The notes below the pieces were generated by a model. That model had not been told where the DNA came from and searched no databases. It worked only from the letters and a program-made list of their open reading frames with translations. DNA of 64,000 bases from Bryum argenteum. Taxonomy: Eukaryota > Streptophyta > Bryopsida > Bryales > Bryaceae. The stretch spans positions 11,168,345-11,232,344 of the forward strand of contig CM073326.1 in the NCBI GenBank assembly GCA_037043015.1. Direction: 5' to 3'. Below, one piece after another: positions 1-11,827 of the stretch (position 1 is its first letter; every line of letters begins with the position of its first letter). A program made the position numbers and the translations under genes.

Positions 1-97
1 CAATATAGCACATTCTGAAGGAATTGCAGATACACTCAGAGGAAGCACCACATAAATCCACAAGCAAATTGTTCAAAACTTGAAAGAAAAGACTTGC

Positions 98-256
98 CTT
101 TTTTGCTCGTTCCTGGCCGATAACAAACTTGTCCAGAGCTTGAGAGATTTCTCGAGGGGTGGGAAGCTCTTTTCCCAGCGAAGCTCCGCCCCAAGAGTCG
201 CCACGAGAGCCACCAAAGTCACCACCGCCTCCAGCGAGCGCCTTGATGGCGAAGGC
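98..256 (-). CDS. ClpX-type AAA+ protease subunit, partial 5' coding segment
   Basis: On the minus strand this open segment of 53 codons reads as the start of the ClpX core: a Gly-rich DFGGS...[11 protein letters not shown] linker followed by [18 protein letters not shown] and ERAKK, just before the Walker A region in known ClpX proteins. ClpX is the unfoldase ATPase that feeds ClpP in mitochondria or plastids. Coding stops at position 98 with AAG followed by GCAAGT at 97-92, the exact consensus of a GC-AG intron donor. The rest of the gene lies to the left of the window. Upstream, the same frame meets a TGA at 257-259 and I see no convincing acceptor, so either an exon junction lies between about 256 and 300 or the copy is damaged. 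ClpX identity is strong; an intact gene is not shown. Confidence 0.8.
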
Positions 257-419
257 TCATGCTGCTCCCGCGAGCGCCACTCCGTAGCCGGATCCGACAT
301 CGGATACGACAGCTTCGACGACACGGCGGCTTCCGCCAACGCTCCTCCCATTGACTCTCCTCTAAAATGGCATACCATCGCTGGCTCGTACACGCGCTGA
401 ACACTCTCTTCCACTCACA

Positions 420-830
420 CAAACACAAACCACTCTTCACTCTTCTTCCAACCCTAATCTCGCTTGCAACATACCCGCAAACCTCCTCACTCCGACTCTG
501 TGTCGTCACCACCGCCCGTCATTCCATGCCCTAATAGCAGCAATTGCCAATCCCTCCAAACCCTACAAGCAAGCACGCACAGAAGCCGCAAGCAAACTGA
601 AAGCGCAGTAATAAAGCAAAAGAGAGAGCGCGCACTGGGGAGAAGGGGCACAGGAAGGGGGAGGACCAAGGGAGCAGGGGCAAGGCAAGGGGGACAGCAG
701 CTACTGCTGCAACAACGAAGAGCTGCACGAGGGAAAAAAAAAGGGTCAGAGAGAAAAGGCTTGTACCTTAGAGAGAGAAAATGCTTGTGTAGGTGTGAAT
801 GCACAAGGAGATAGGTCATTGGACCTTTTT
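420..830 (-). promoter_or_regulatory. Pyrimidine-rich leader/promoter region of the ClpX gene
   Basis: Read on the minus strand, this stretch is dense in CT runs (TCTCTCTCT, CCTTTTCTCTC, CCTCCCCCTT), typical of plant core promoters and 5' leaders, and it lies directly upstream of the ClpX coding segment. Short open frames cross it but none has a recognisable product. The missing N-terminal exon, including a targeting peptide, may lie here; I could not place it. Confidence 0.35.
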
Positions 831-1084
831 AGAAACCCTTCGGGGCGCTCAATACAAAGACTCTGTCAGATGACAGAGCCAACAAATCTACATGCTACGG
901 GTTTTTTGTAAAAGTTTTATCACTTTCAAACTATGAATAATAAATGAGATGTAGATAAATAAAATACAAGAATAAGATTGTTGTACTTGTATTACTTTAT
1001 AAGAACCTTAAAAATATGAAAGAATCCTATAAATAATATATACGAGTAACGAGTCTCCATGTTATCATCTACATTAACCTTAAG

Positions 1085-1750
1085 TTTGTATAAGGAACTG
1101 ATTATCATTTCCAAAATACCTAAAAGAAACCATATATTTGTAGTGATCGTGTTAAAAATATTATATGCTAGAAAAAACTATGTGTAGAAAGAAAATGAGG
1201 ATTGGATAATCCGTCAGTATTTAAAGTAAGTAAAAACATCTAATGTAGTGGCAAATAGACAGTGTAAATGGTTTTTATAACTTGATTGCTTTACTTGTTT
1301 CCGCTCCGCAATTACTTCCTCCATTGGATCAATCTAATTGTCTCGAAATAGCGCAACCAATTCTGACTGCGTGAAGGAAATAACTGAGGAATGCACAGCT
1401 ACTGTGATGTGAGCAGCGCCGTCATTCTTTGATGTCTTCCGCAGCAAGCTTCTTTTAGGGTCAATCTCATTTTAACGGAATGAGTCTCATTTTGATTGAA
1501 ATTCAGATATGCATAGTCGATATCCTATACGTAAGTATTCTTTCTTAATTAAAGATAAAAGTGTTTAATTTTCCAATTGCATTCAAGTAATTGTATAAGG
1601 AAGTAATTATCATTTCTAAAATACCTAAAGACAACCATATTTTTGTAGTGTACGTGTTAAAATTATTAAATGAGAAATCAATAATCCGGCATAATTTTAA
1701 GTAGGTAAAAACAAAAAATGTATGGGCAAGTAGCGAGCTTGTGTAACTAA
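1085..1750. repeat. Diverged direct duplication (about 170 bp units, 505 bp apart)
   Basis: Two blocks share the order TAAGGAA(C/G)T, ATTATCATTTC, AAAATACCTAAA, CCATAT, TTTGTAGTG, CGTGTTAAAA and then ATAATCCG and TAAGTA(A/G)GTAAAAAC. The first is at about 1085-1260 and the second at about 1590-1750. They are probably two copies of one old repeat; no terminal repeats or coding potential are visible. Confidence 0.6.
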
Positions 1751-2909
1751 GTGGTTTGTATTACCTTAATAGAAAAAAAGTTATTCAATATAAATATATA
1801 TATATATATATATATTAATAAAAATAATTATGAAAGATTTTCAATTCATCTTCCTTATAAATCATGAAGGTATAATGTTCAGAGTTGGAAAATAATTTTT
1901 TATTTGTTCTTGCATAATGATTTTGGTATATTTCGTTAACCCAAATAATCATATTCTGAATAGCATTTTTTCCATATCTTATATATATTGACTTTCCAAT
2001 GTTGTTTTAAAAAATAACTTAAATATTTCGATATTATAACCTCTCACAAAATTCTTTACGTAGAGATATGAAAAAATTCATCAAAAATAGGAGAAAATTA
2101 AAATCACAATTCTGTGAGAATTTATGCCATTCTTAGAAAACAGATAATTCTAAACAAAATTTAAATTTAAATTAGCATTTATTGCACTTGTGTGCAATAT
2201 ACACGTTCATTGCTCAAAATGAGCCTCAATCCTAAACTCCAAATCAATGGTGAATTGTGAAACATGTAATTATGCCTTCGTTAGATTTGTTAGCCAAACC
2301 TTAGGCTCCTATTTCAACATAAAATTTGTTGTATGGGCAGTTATTGTTCAATTGAATGTATGAACAAGTAGTGATCACCTGTAAATTGCAAAACAATAAT
2401 TATCATTAATTTTAATTTACTTATCAATAGTATAGGAGATTAATATTTATTTATTCAATTTAGTTTTCTGAATCTTCACATTAACTTCTGAAAACATCAT
2501 TGAAAGATTTAAGGTCTTGAGGTTATGTAACTTAGTTTTGGGAGTGGCGGAGTTAACCCGAGTCCTCAATTAGAGTATAGAATTTAGGCTAACGAATTTA
2601 GGAATTAAGGTTTTGGTTATTGAGTTAAAGGTTTAGGATTAAAGGTTAATTATTTTTTGAACTTAAAGAGTAAGGATTGAAAAGTAAACATAGAAGTTAG
2701 ATATCAACTTTATAAAAGAAAGCGTAAATGCGGATACATTATAAATTTTTGAAAATAACTTTAGAATACTATAATATATAAAGCATTCTAGCATAAGAAT
2801 TGAAGTAAAACAGAATATGATTATGTTTGAATATCACACATAGAATACTAAACTTCTAAAAAACATGTAGTCACTCAATGTTAACAAGACTGAATTTTAA
2901 ATCAATAAT

Positions 2910-2972
2910 ATTATACTTTAAATATATTATACTTTAAGTATTATACTTTAAGTATTATACTTTAAGTAATAT
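2910..2972. repeat. Short AT-rich tandem repeat
   Basis: Four to five imperfect copies of a unit of about 14-16 bp built on TATTATACTTTAAG follow one another. No function suggested. Confidence 0.7.
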
Positions 2973-3837
2973 ACTTAGAATATCCTATTGGAAATAACAC
3001 ACTTGAAAAAATACGTAATAAACTTATGATTTCTCAACTTATTCACTGTCTAAATACTTATATGATATTATATCACATAAATATCTTGAATATTATGTTT
3101 ATAATGGCCATTTGTAGAATATCACATTCAACTTAATTGAATATCATACGTAATACACGACACCTAATTAAATAGAAACTAATCTTATAGGATCACATTT
3201 AAATAATTTGAGTATAATATTTACTATAACTGTTTCAATGTGTAAAGTATTTATCTTTTAATATTACATGTAATTTAGTAAATACAAATCTTACAATTAT
3301 ACTTCACTTGTAACACCTGTCGATTTTAATCAATTAAGCATAAACGCTAGGCTTAAAGACTATAAAGTTGTTAAGAATCACCTTAAGATCATGATTATGA
3401 AAAAGCGAATCATGAAAAACTATTTTTAATTTCACGTAATTGGCTTGCAATCATAATACATGCTCCATGCTTGGAGTTCCAATAAAATAGAAGAGTTGTT
3501 TTCACTTAAGTGCATTTCATTAATTCATACTTTTTTGCAAAGTTTAGAATAGAAACTAGACTTGATTTGGAGCAAAACCTAAGTGATATCATTCAAAACG
3601 GACCTCGGATGAAGAAGATATGGCTATTCAAAGTTATGCTTTCTATTCAAAATGTCGTTTTTTGACATTCGGCGCATTAAGAGGTAAACATTCTAGTGCC
3701 CAATATGAGATTATTTTGTTCATTTGAGTTTGGGTTATCCATTTTCCTCGCGAATCCGGTTCTTTTTATTACAATTATGTAATTTCTATTTTTAGAAGTA
3801 TTACAGATTTCTCGGCGACTTAACTTCAAATGATTTT

Positions 3838-3950
3838 ACTGGCCTAAGATGTCCTCGTTCCTCCCAAATTTCCGAAGATGTCCTCGTTCCTTGCGAAGTT
3901 CCCCGTTCCTTGTGAAGTTCCCCGTTCCCCCCAAGTTCCCAACCACGTCG
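3838..3950. repeat. Minisatellite-like GATGTCCTCGTTCC / AAGTTCCCCGTTCC tandem
   Basis: Two copies of a GATGTCCTCGTTCC unit are followed by two or three copies of an AAGTTCCCCGTTCC unit. This compact imperfect tandem precedes a C/T-rich segment. No gene is associated. Confidence 0.6.
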
Positions 3951-4059
3951 CTTTTACTCTATAATTCTATCGGGCCGTATTTGGCGCCCTTTCTATTTTG
4001 AGTTCGTGATCTTGTTTGGCGCCATATCTCTTCCCGCTTGCTCTGGCTCTCTCCTCATT

Positions 4060-4200
4060 TGCGCACTATGCGCTTTCGGCTCCTCTCCTGCTCCGCTCTT
4101 GTGCTCTTTCCGCTCCTTCGCTCCTGCTGCGCTCCTGTGCTCTTTCCGCTCCTGTTGCCCTTCGCCTCACCTCTGCACCTTCGCATCTCTGCCATTCGTC
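4060..4200. repeat. CT-rich low-complexity block
   Basis: Repeated CTCCTGCTGCGCTC and CTTTCCGCTCCT words make a pyrimidine-rich tandem. Overlapping open frames in three phases are a by-product of the composition and lack a plausible product. Confidence 0.55.
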
Positions 4201-4649
4201 TCTGTACACTACGTTTTGCCTAAACTCCCTATTACCATTAGTGCTTCCGGTTTTGCAAATTTGATTAGGGTTTGGGACTCTTAGAAGCTCGGGAGTTGAT
4301 GCGCGTGCTGCTTTTGAGGATGCTCAAGGCCTTCGTTGAAATACCGCAGCTGTCAAGCACGGCGTGAGGGTAAGTTCGATCTATATCCTCAATGTCAATG
4401 TATAACAAGAGATTGTTGTTGATTGGTCATATCTTGCGTTCATCGTGGTGCATTCCTGATGGCAATGTGGATATCGTCGGAGTAGTTGTGCACGGAAATC
4501 GAGGCAAAGATATTGTTTTACTTCTGCACAGTTCCCAAGAACGATTCTTAGTATTTGCTGTGCACGAATATCGAGGCAGTTTCATATAACGTATCCATGA
4601 TATATGGACAAGCTCATGAAGTCCTGTACTTAAGGATTTATTCGAAGAC

Positions 4650-5258
4650 TATTTAGCTCGACTCAAGCGAAATGGGCGTACAGCTCTGAATCAGTGCAAG
4701 CCCATTTAGCTCGAGTCGAGCTAAATGGGCTTGATCTGCTACAGGGCAGTACGCCCATTTAGCTCGACTCGAGCTAAATGGTCATCCGGCTTTAACTGCG
4801 TCGTGGTGAGAGTTGAACAGTTATCTTGAAGACCATTTAGCTCGAGTCGAGCTAAATGGTCATCCGGCTTTAACTGCGTCGTGGTGAGAGTTGAACAGTT
4901 ATCTTGAAGACCATTTAGCTCGAGTCGAGCTAAATGGTCATTAAGAAAACTGTTCATCACGCTTACCTCGAAGCTGTTGAAGCTTGATGACTATTTAGCT
5001 CGACTCGAGCTAAATGGTCTTCCTCTTCGACATGCTTCGGGGTAAACAAAATGTATTAAGATCTTCCAGACCATTTAGCTCGAGTGGAGCTAAATGGTCA
5101 TCCAGGTTTAACTGCTTCGAGGTGAGTGGTGAACAATTATCTCGAAGACCATTTAGCTCGAGTCGAGCTAAATGTTCATTGAGAAAACTGTTTATCACGC
5201 TTACCTCGAAGGTGTTAAAGCGTGATGACCATTTAGCTCGACTCGAGCTAAATAGTCG
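4650..5258. repeat. Array of nine hairpin palindromes spaced about 78 bp
   Basis: Nine inverted repeats, each with arms TTTAGCTCGA and TCGAGCTAAA around a single central G or C, start near 4650, 4698, 4752, 4831, 4909, 4988, 5068, 5146 and 5226; the first is degenerate. Most extend outward to GACCATTTAGC...GCTAAATGGTC, giving arms of 14-17 bp. From the third on, spacing is 77-80 bp, and the linker (CATCCGG or CATCCAGG, then TTTAACTGC(G/T)TCG, GGTGAG, GAACA, TTATCT) is itself repeated. The 78-bp period is a multiple of three, so one minus-strand frame stays open as a 26-residue repeat, but codon structure simply follows the DNA repeat. More palindromes at 8731-8765 and 11828-11855 flank a DUF7869 gene, so I infer this is one end of that mobile element. 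Confidence 0.85.
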
Positions 5259-5340
5259 TCAGTATACATGTCGGATGCCATGTATTCACGTTATCTTCCC
5301 TTACACGTTTATTGGTGTAAACCCGTGTTCAGGTGACTCG

Positions 5341-8300
5341 TGTATTGTTCCAGGGATTCTGTGAAGTGACCAAGGCAAGTAGTGCTAAAACAACCAAACC
5401 CACAAACGTTCCTAGTCCCAACTTATGTTTTAGCCTTGCAGGGCAAGGGTATCCCTTTGCAAGAGGGGATGCACAAAGACTCTTTCCCTTATTTTTATCG
5501 TGGCGGAAACTTCCACACTTAGACTCTACACACACACACACACATACTAAGGCACACATTACGTCCTCACAACTAATCCGTCCTATCCGTCCGAACTAGT
5601 GTCACGCGCAGCCGTCCCGGGTTACCCTACCACCCTTACTACAATAACGGACTCCAAGAGCTCGAATCCGGCTAGAAGACGTCTACACGTATTCTCGGTC
5701 ACGTCATCGCGCTTGATCCGTCCCTCCGAGACTACAGAGGAACCCAAGTCTCAATGGCGGTGGGGCCGGATTGGAATCCGTCCTCACACACTATACTCCC
5801 TGCACTCTCCTGCACCGTAGGTGTTTGTTTACATGCAGATTTTCCTCTCTCGGACCCTGGATCAGTTCAAGACACAAGGCACTCAAGAATACGCCCAACC
5901 CGACTTCAACTCCACAGAAACGATCTAACAAAGAATCCGGATTCCTAACTCCCAACTCACAACACACGAAGCAGATCCGGCTTTCCAAGCACTCAACTGA
6001 AAAGGAGACAGGGAAATGATCACACCGAATATGCGCATAAGAAGGTTTGATTAACACTCAAGCAAGGAATGTTTAGGTGGCCAAAACTCCCACCTATAAG
6101 TACTTCAAAGTCAACGACTTAGATACCTAACTGGATTGCGGCGCCGGCCTACCAGGCCTACTCCTCAAAAAGCGGCACGCCTTCAAAAAGAAAACACTAT
6201 ACTGGCCTAGGACGGATACCAATCCGACCTCCTAACCCTGGCCGTCCTGTGACTGCCGGCCTCTAAGACGTCCTACCTCTTCCTCCTTGAACTAACTCCA
6301 TGCTTCGGCCGCTTCAGTGGCGTCGCTGCGATACGTCCTGCCTTCACTCTCTTGCCCGTATCGGTTATCACGTACTCGTCCTCGCTGGAGTTGGTCTCGT
6401 CTCCGCTCTTCAACTCTTCCTCTTCGGAGTGCTCGAGGCCGATGTCATGAAGCTTCTGCGCCCCGGGAGACTTCTCGTATTCTTCGGCCGTGAGCTTCCT
6501 CTTCGCGGTGCGCGTGTTCTTGGCCGGCGAGTCTGCTGGGGCGGGTGCGTCCGGCTCCGTCTTCACCTTCGCCTTGCCCTTCGTGTCGGTCGGACTTGAG
6601 GGCCCAGCATCCGTCCTCGTTGTATCCGGCCGCGGGGTCTTGGCCGGAGTAGAAGTGAAGGCCGGCATCACTACCTCCTTCATCTGCTCTCGGACGGCGT
6701 CAAGCAGCACCTTGACCTCCGCGTTGCTCTTCTCTACCTTCGTGGCGTACGTCTTCGCCGCCAAGAGGAACTTCTTGAAGGTCTCCGCCTTGAATACCTC
6801 CGACTCCAAAATTCCGGCCTCGAACAGGTTCGCCCTCTGCAGTACCTCGGCCGGAACCTCGCAGATTTCTACGAGCTTTACGACCTGCTCGTTTGCCGTG
6901 ATTACGGCTTGCCTCCCGACCAGGAGTTCCTCCTCCCTTCTTCTGACCGTCTCGCGAAGACGTCTATTTTCCAGGGTCAGCTTGGTCACTTGCTTCTCCA
7001 TTTGTCGAAACTGCTCCGTGTCCGGCTTGGATTCCCACTTCTGCTTGACCTCCAGCAACGTCTTCACTCCAAATTCTTGGCATAGCTTCTTGTGATCCTT
7101 GGTAGAAGAAACGGCACTGGCTTCCGTGAAGTGGTGCCATGCTCGCCTCATGGGATCCGGGTGATTGGCGGACGGACCGAGAGGTGGGGAGTCGGGGTCG
7201 TTCGATTCATGGGGTTCTCCCAATCGGCCGTAACTTCCCCTTCATCCACCGGCCTCGAAGGCCGGCCTCCTCGGGCCCGAGTTCCGGCCTCGGTCGGGTT
7301 CGTGGGAGGGGACGGGGACGGAAGGATGATTACCTCTCGACCCGTCCGCGGTGGGGTTGCCTCCGAATCGGCTCTTTCGCGCGCGTCGGTGGAACGTCCT
7401 CGTCGCCTCGATCCGACCTCGCCCCTCCTCCTCTTCCGAGTACACGGCCTTGCTATCCGTACTCTCCTCCGACTCGAACACGCCGTTGTTTTGCGACGAC
7501 AGCGCGGTCTCATAGTTCGACTCCTTCTCTTCCGTCAGCACCTCCTCCTTCTTGTACAGGTGGTAAAGGAAAGGAGTAATAGGGCTAGGACGGGTTTTAC
7601 CTACATTCTCCGCAAGCCGGGCGACCAAGTCGCGGATGATCATCCCCCAGTCTGCCTCCCGTTCGCCGCGCAAGGACCCGAGGACGGTGTTGGCCAGCCG
7701 TACGGTGATCCGGTGCGGCTTCTCTCCGTGAATAATCGGCGCCAAGAACTTGATGACGGCGCGCTCCCTCGGATTCTTGCAATCTTCTATCGAGTAGCCG
7801 TTGTTCTTGTGCGGATCTCCGTGGAACGCCTTCTTCGCCCACTTGTGTTTCCGGCCGCATAACCCTACTCCGTTGTTTACGGTCGCCGTAACAGACTCTC
7901 TCGATGGTCGGCCGTCCCGAAGCCGACTTCCTCTAACCGTCCCCTCGAACTGGTTTGGCGCGCCGACCTTGATCTCGCGCACCATCTCCGCGTCGCGCAA
8001 ACCCCAGGGCGTATCCAGCAGGTCGGCTAACCCCATCCTCTCGAGGTCTTCTGTCAAGGACTTCTTCTCATCCTCCTCGATCGGAATACACGGCGACACG
8101 AGCTTGATGGAGATCTTCAGCTCCTCTTGCTCCTGAGCGGAAGTGGACGCCGTTCCTGCCATAGGAAAGAAGTGCGCGAGGAAATACAAAGTCGCGGGCC
8201 GAGATTGCCGGTGGGCGGATCGAGCTAAGGACGAAAGCGGAAGACGGAGGACGGGAGCGCGCAAGACGACAAGGGGCGCAGAAAAACGAGGAGGCGGTGG

Positions 8301-8702
8301 CGACAAGGGCGGACGGGTGGCCTTTTATCGAGGGGCGGAGTTAAGTCCGACCATCATGACATGGTCCGCCGCCATCATTGTCCTCTCCGTACGGAGTCGC
8401 CTTCTAGATTTCTCGCCATTATTAAATTCTTCGCCACTCCGTCCTTCACCTACCATCATAACTCCTAATCCGTCCTCCGACAAAGACGTCCTAGCCGTGA
8501 CGGGGGGCCAGTGACGGATTGGCAAATCCGTCCTACTTAACACAAACTAGATTTTAACTAATTCACTTATTTGTAAAAACGTAATTGCCTTATAATATAC
8601 GGCTTAACAAATACATAGGTCGGATTCTAGACACTATACTTATTCTTAATGCGCATTAGAACTTAATGGCCAAAAATCGAAAAAACGGGGTCCGACAATA
8701 CA
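5341..8702 (-). mobile_element. GC-rich element inserted in the palindrome array (gag-like gene inside)
   Basis: GC content rises sharply here. The array linker at the right edge (GCTTCGTGACTGAGTGGTGA, then TTATCTTGAAG and palindrome ten) resumes the repeat pattern seen on the left, so this DNA interrupts the array. The ends are inverted: CGTGTATTGT at 5339-5348 and ACAATACACG at 8695-8704, with TGT...ACA termini inside. I found no long terminal repeats and no clear target-site duplication. It carries one gene on the minus strand, with about 0.9 kb of noncoding DNA on the lower-coordinate side that is rich in AATCCG and CCGTCC words. It could be a non-autonomous retroelement or a DNA element; the class is not resolved. 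Confidence 0.55.
6273..8162 (-). pseudogene. Gag-like / plant transposon protein, split by one in-frame TGA
   Basis: From the ATG at 8160-8162 a frame of 306 codons (MAGTASTSAQEQEELK...) ends at TGA 7242-7244. The same frame stays open for 322 more codons to the stop at 6273-6275, so a single TGA separates two halves. The first half (around residues 80-210) contains a PHRITVRLANTVLGS... segment followed by WGMIIRDLVARL and SPITPFLYHLYKK. This arrangement resembles the 'putative plant transposon protein' domain often found in gag-like ORFs. The second half has a coiled coil (QMEKQVTKLTLENRRLRETV), then a proline, serine and acid-rich tail and a basic C-terminus (RRKR). Programmed readthrough or a simple nonsense mutation are both possible. 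A structural, gag-like role is inference. Confidence 0.6.
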
Positions 8703-8730
8703 CGTGCTTCGTGACTGAGTGGTGATTTCT

Positions 8731-8766
8731 TATCTTGAAGCCCATTCAGCTCGAGTCGAGCTTAAT
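8731..8766. repeat. Tenth palindrome, upstream of the DUF7869 gene
   Basis: GCCCATTCAGCTCGA, one base, then TCGAGCTTAATGG: an imperfect version of the array palindrome, preceded by the array linker TTATCTTGAA. It lies about 100 bp before the first exon of the DUF7869 gene and shows the array continues beyond the inserted element. Confidence 0.8.
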
Positions 8767-8868
8767 GGTCATATATTCTCAATGGTAGTAAGCATTTCTG
8801 ACTGCACGTAGATTTAGCTACCAGTAGTTTCTCATGATTGTTTATTTATTGCTGGCATTCAGGTTATC

Positions 8869-11803
8869 ATGGAATTGAGTGAATCCGATGGCGACGGTGA
8901 TTTTCAGCGTCTTTTTTCGGAGGTACTGGACTTACTTATGTTGCATAATACAATATTGTTCTGAGTTCATCCATTCGTTCTAATTCGTCTATGTTTGTGG
9001 TCTTTTAGGACTTGGATGGTCCTTCTGAGCTTGTTCTTCCGGACCATTTAAAAGATTGCCCCGGACTACCCAGAAGTAAATGGGTTACGAAATTTGTGAC
9101 ACTTCTCAACGATAGGGGACGTTGTTGGTGAAGGCATATGTCGGACTACGACGCATTTGAAAGAATGCTTGAGAGTAATGACGAGCCCGTATGTGAAGAT
9201 CAAGTAGTTGTGCAGATCGTGAAGTGTTTGAATTTCGAGTTCGATGCTTGAGACCATTTATGGAACTAGGAGTCGAAGCTCGGCCATGCTATGCATGAGG
9301 GTTGGTCACTACTTGATCATTTACGAGTTGATCGGTTCGACGTCATTGTTTATGCCCGCGATCATCCAAAGAAGAAGGGGTGCGACCGTATGATTTGGGA
9401 GAACGGAACCAACGATTTGTGAGGACCAAGAGGGAGGAGGAGCTCTTGACGTTAGATTGATCAACTTGGTTGCAAGCAAGATTTCTTCGCAAAGAAGAAT
9501 AATTGCCAACCTTTCCTCGTGAGAAAATTATGGCTCTCTCAGCGGATGTACGAGGCGTCGGGTTTTAAATTTAAATCACATTTCAAGATCGATGTTCATA
9601 ATCGTTTTCATCGTGCACCGGACGCACACGATGATGGTAACCATCAAGGCATTGATGTTTGCGCGCGTGCATGGCAACATATTAGTGGAGTTCCGATTTC
9701 CACATTTTACAGGCGGAAGGCAGAAGTTGCAGCTGGACTACGTGCTCGGCACCATGGGAATGTTGGTCAGAAGAAACCATGATTGCATGTAAAGCAAGCT
9801 GTTGCTACTCTGAAGACATTCATTGACAATGCTGCTGATCATATGCCTCACCGGTCGAAGATGTTGACATCTGGTGAGAAGGTTGTCTCGCGGTCCTTGC
9901 CATCGTCCTTCAGATGGAAGGATGCCATACCAGGGATCAATGACATCAATGAGAGGTTGGGCTTGAAGTCTATTTCCAGAGCACACCGAGCCGGATTAGG
10001 AAGGCCAAATTTTCTTGAGTATTCAAAGAAGGCGCCTGGGGACAACTTTGCTCGTTGCTCAACTTGTGACAGGATGGAGACAATGATCAAGTCTATGGTA
10101 CCTGATTCATGTGAAGAGACTATGTGGATCAAGAAGCTAGAGGAGCATTTGCATCATCAAGAAACTCATCGTGAGTATTATTATTCAAATCGTTCTCTTT
10201 CTATTCAGAGGCTGAGAGATGTCCTTTGTATAATACATGACAAAATGGATCATGCAAAGACTGCCTGCCCTGTATTTTCACATAAAACAAAGGCAAATGA
10301 TGCATTGATGAAGCTTCCAATTGCTGTGATTGGCATGATTGCTCACGGGCATAGCGACGTCCGCTATGCTCATTATGGGCTCGATATTTATCCAAGTGAT
10401 TGCAATCACACTGTTGGATCAATATTAAAGCTTTTACGAGATCTAGAAGGTGTTCCGATCTCGTATTCGAAGTCATTATTCGCAAATTCGGGGTCGCTGC
10501 CTTTATTTGAAGCTGTATTGTTCGGAAAAGAAGGGTGTTTAAACTCTCTTCTACCTGAAAGTGAAGTTTCTGGGGTGGCGGAGCCTCTACCTCTTGTCCT
10601 GCATGTGCAACTGGACAACGCAGCTTCTGACAACAAGAATAGATTTATGTTTTGCTTTTGGTCTCTTCTGGTACACATGGGTGTGTTCCGTGAAGTATAT
10701 GTCAATTTCTTGTTAGTTGGACATACCCACGAAGACATTGACGCCCTCTTTGGACGTTGGAGCATGACTCTCAAAGAGAATGACTTTCTCACACTTCCTC
10801 AGTTGATGAAGTCATTTATGGACGCCGAGTCTTTGCCTGTCATTCCTCATTTGATAGAGGAAATACCTGACTTCAAGGGTTATATCAAAGACTACATTGG
10901 TTCCAGAGATGAAATTTTAGTTGGGCATTCGGAGGGTCAGCAGTTCAAGTTTTACAAGCATGACAATGGATGGCCCATGATGCAATATAAGATGTTATGC
11001 ATGAGACAAGGAGTGGTTACCTTCTACTAATGGAGGTATAAAATAGTGGAAAGAGGACCAAAACGGAAACCAATGTTACCTACGGGTGACATGAAACCTT
11101 TGGCGCCCATTCCCATGAAGAACCGTGATGACATTGTAAAAGGCATTGGAGGGTTTATTAAGATGTGGGAGACTTCAAGTGCGGAGGACATATCCGGAGA
11201 ATTTGGTCGGCGCGTCATGAATTTGTTATTCGCTATTGGCGAGCCGTGAAGCTTGCGTTGGTTGAGCCTATAGAAGTGTCCTCATTTTTGAAGAACGGTT
11301 GTTGGCCTTTAACTCGAGTACGCGACACGAGAATTCTTAAATCTTGCCCAGTGCGAGAGGAATATGGGCGTGATCCGCACTTTATCGGACGGTTGTGTGA
11401 TAGACCAAGGGAGTCGTTTCGGGTTGGTCGAGATGTTTTTCTTTGGATATTTTGTAGCTCTACGTCCGGTGATGGGGATGCTCGTCCTTTTCGGATTGCT
11501 AGGGCTCTAATCGATTTCGATGTTGATCACAACTATCCAGGCTGTATTCAAATGCAATATTTTCAACCTGCATCGAAAAATAGTGTTGTTCAGGAAACCT
11601 ATGCTGGTTGGGATACGAAGAAGACATTCAAATGGAAAGTTGAAGACACTCACATTCCGGAATGGCTTCATGCTAATGCTATTTTTACGTCATGGAAATC
11701 AAGTGCAAAACTTGGCTCTCGGCGTCCCATTATTTCATTATCGGAGCGTCAAATCGACATTATCAAACAAAGTATTGAGCGGTTCGACGGTGGAGAGGAG
11801 TAG
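8869..11803 (+). pseudogene. DUF7869-domain gene, decayed
   Basis: A first exon (8869-8922, MELSESDGDGDFQ...) ends in GAG followed by GTACTG, and a second begins at 9009 after TTTTAG. Later blocks are open at 9519-9779, 9783-11027, 11031-11246 and 11165-11803. The main block has a C-x2-C pair (ARCSTCDRM), then VQLDNAASDNKNRF and LLVGHTHEDIDALF, the hallmark motifs of DUF7869 proteins, which occur in many copies in plants and invertebrates. The Asp-rich motifs suggest an RNase H-like fold, but that is inference. Damage is clear: TGA at 9780-9782 and TAA at 11028-11030 are in frame, a frame change lies between about 11165 and 11246, and there are stops near 9130. Palindromes of one family sit on both sides, so I read it as the cargo or enzyme of a dead mobile element. 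Confidence 0.7.
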
Positions 11804-11827
11804 CCTGACATCCCTACTTTATTTGGG

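Larger units (their letters stand above)
831..3990. other. AT-rich intergenic DNA without a recognisable gene
   Basis: About 3.2 kb of AT-rich sequence with no supported coding frame. It contains a TA microsatellite at about 1792-1815, a diverged segmental duplication (1085-1260 versus 1590-1750), a short tandem of the ATTATACTTTAAGT type at about 2910-2970, and near 3840-3945 a GTTCCTTG/GTTCCCCG tandem. Otherwise I see nothing. Confidence 0.6.

Noticed and set aside
4650..5258. Palindrome array as a CRISPR array
   Set aside because: The spacers are themselves repeats rather than unique sequences, the context is a plant nuclear genome, and no cas genes are near.
4739..5364. 26-residue repeat protein in the palindrome array
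   Set aside because: The open frames follow from a 78-bp DNA period and exist on both strands; no start context or function is visible.
7092..7862. 256-codon plus-strand ORF opposite the gag-like gene
   Set aside because: It is a shadow of the GC-rich minus-strand coding frame and has no recognisable motif.
5341..8702. LTR retrotransposon with 0.4-0.9 kb LTRs
   Set aside because: No direct repeats were found between the two noncoding flanks, only short inverted ends.
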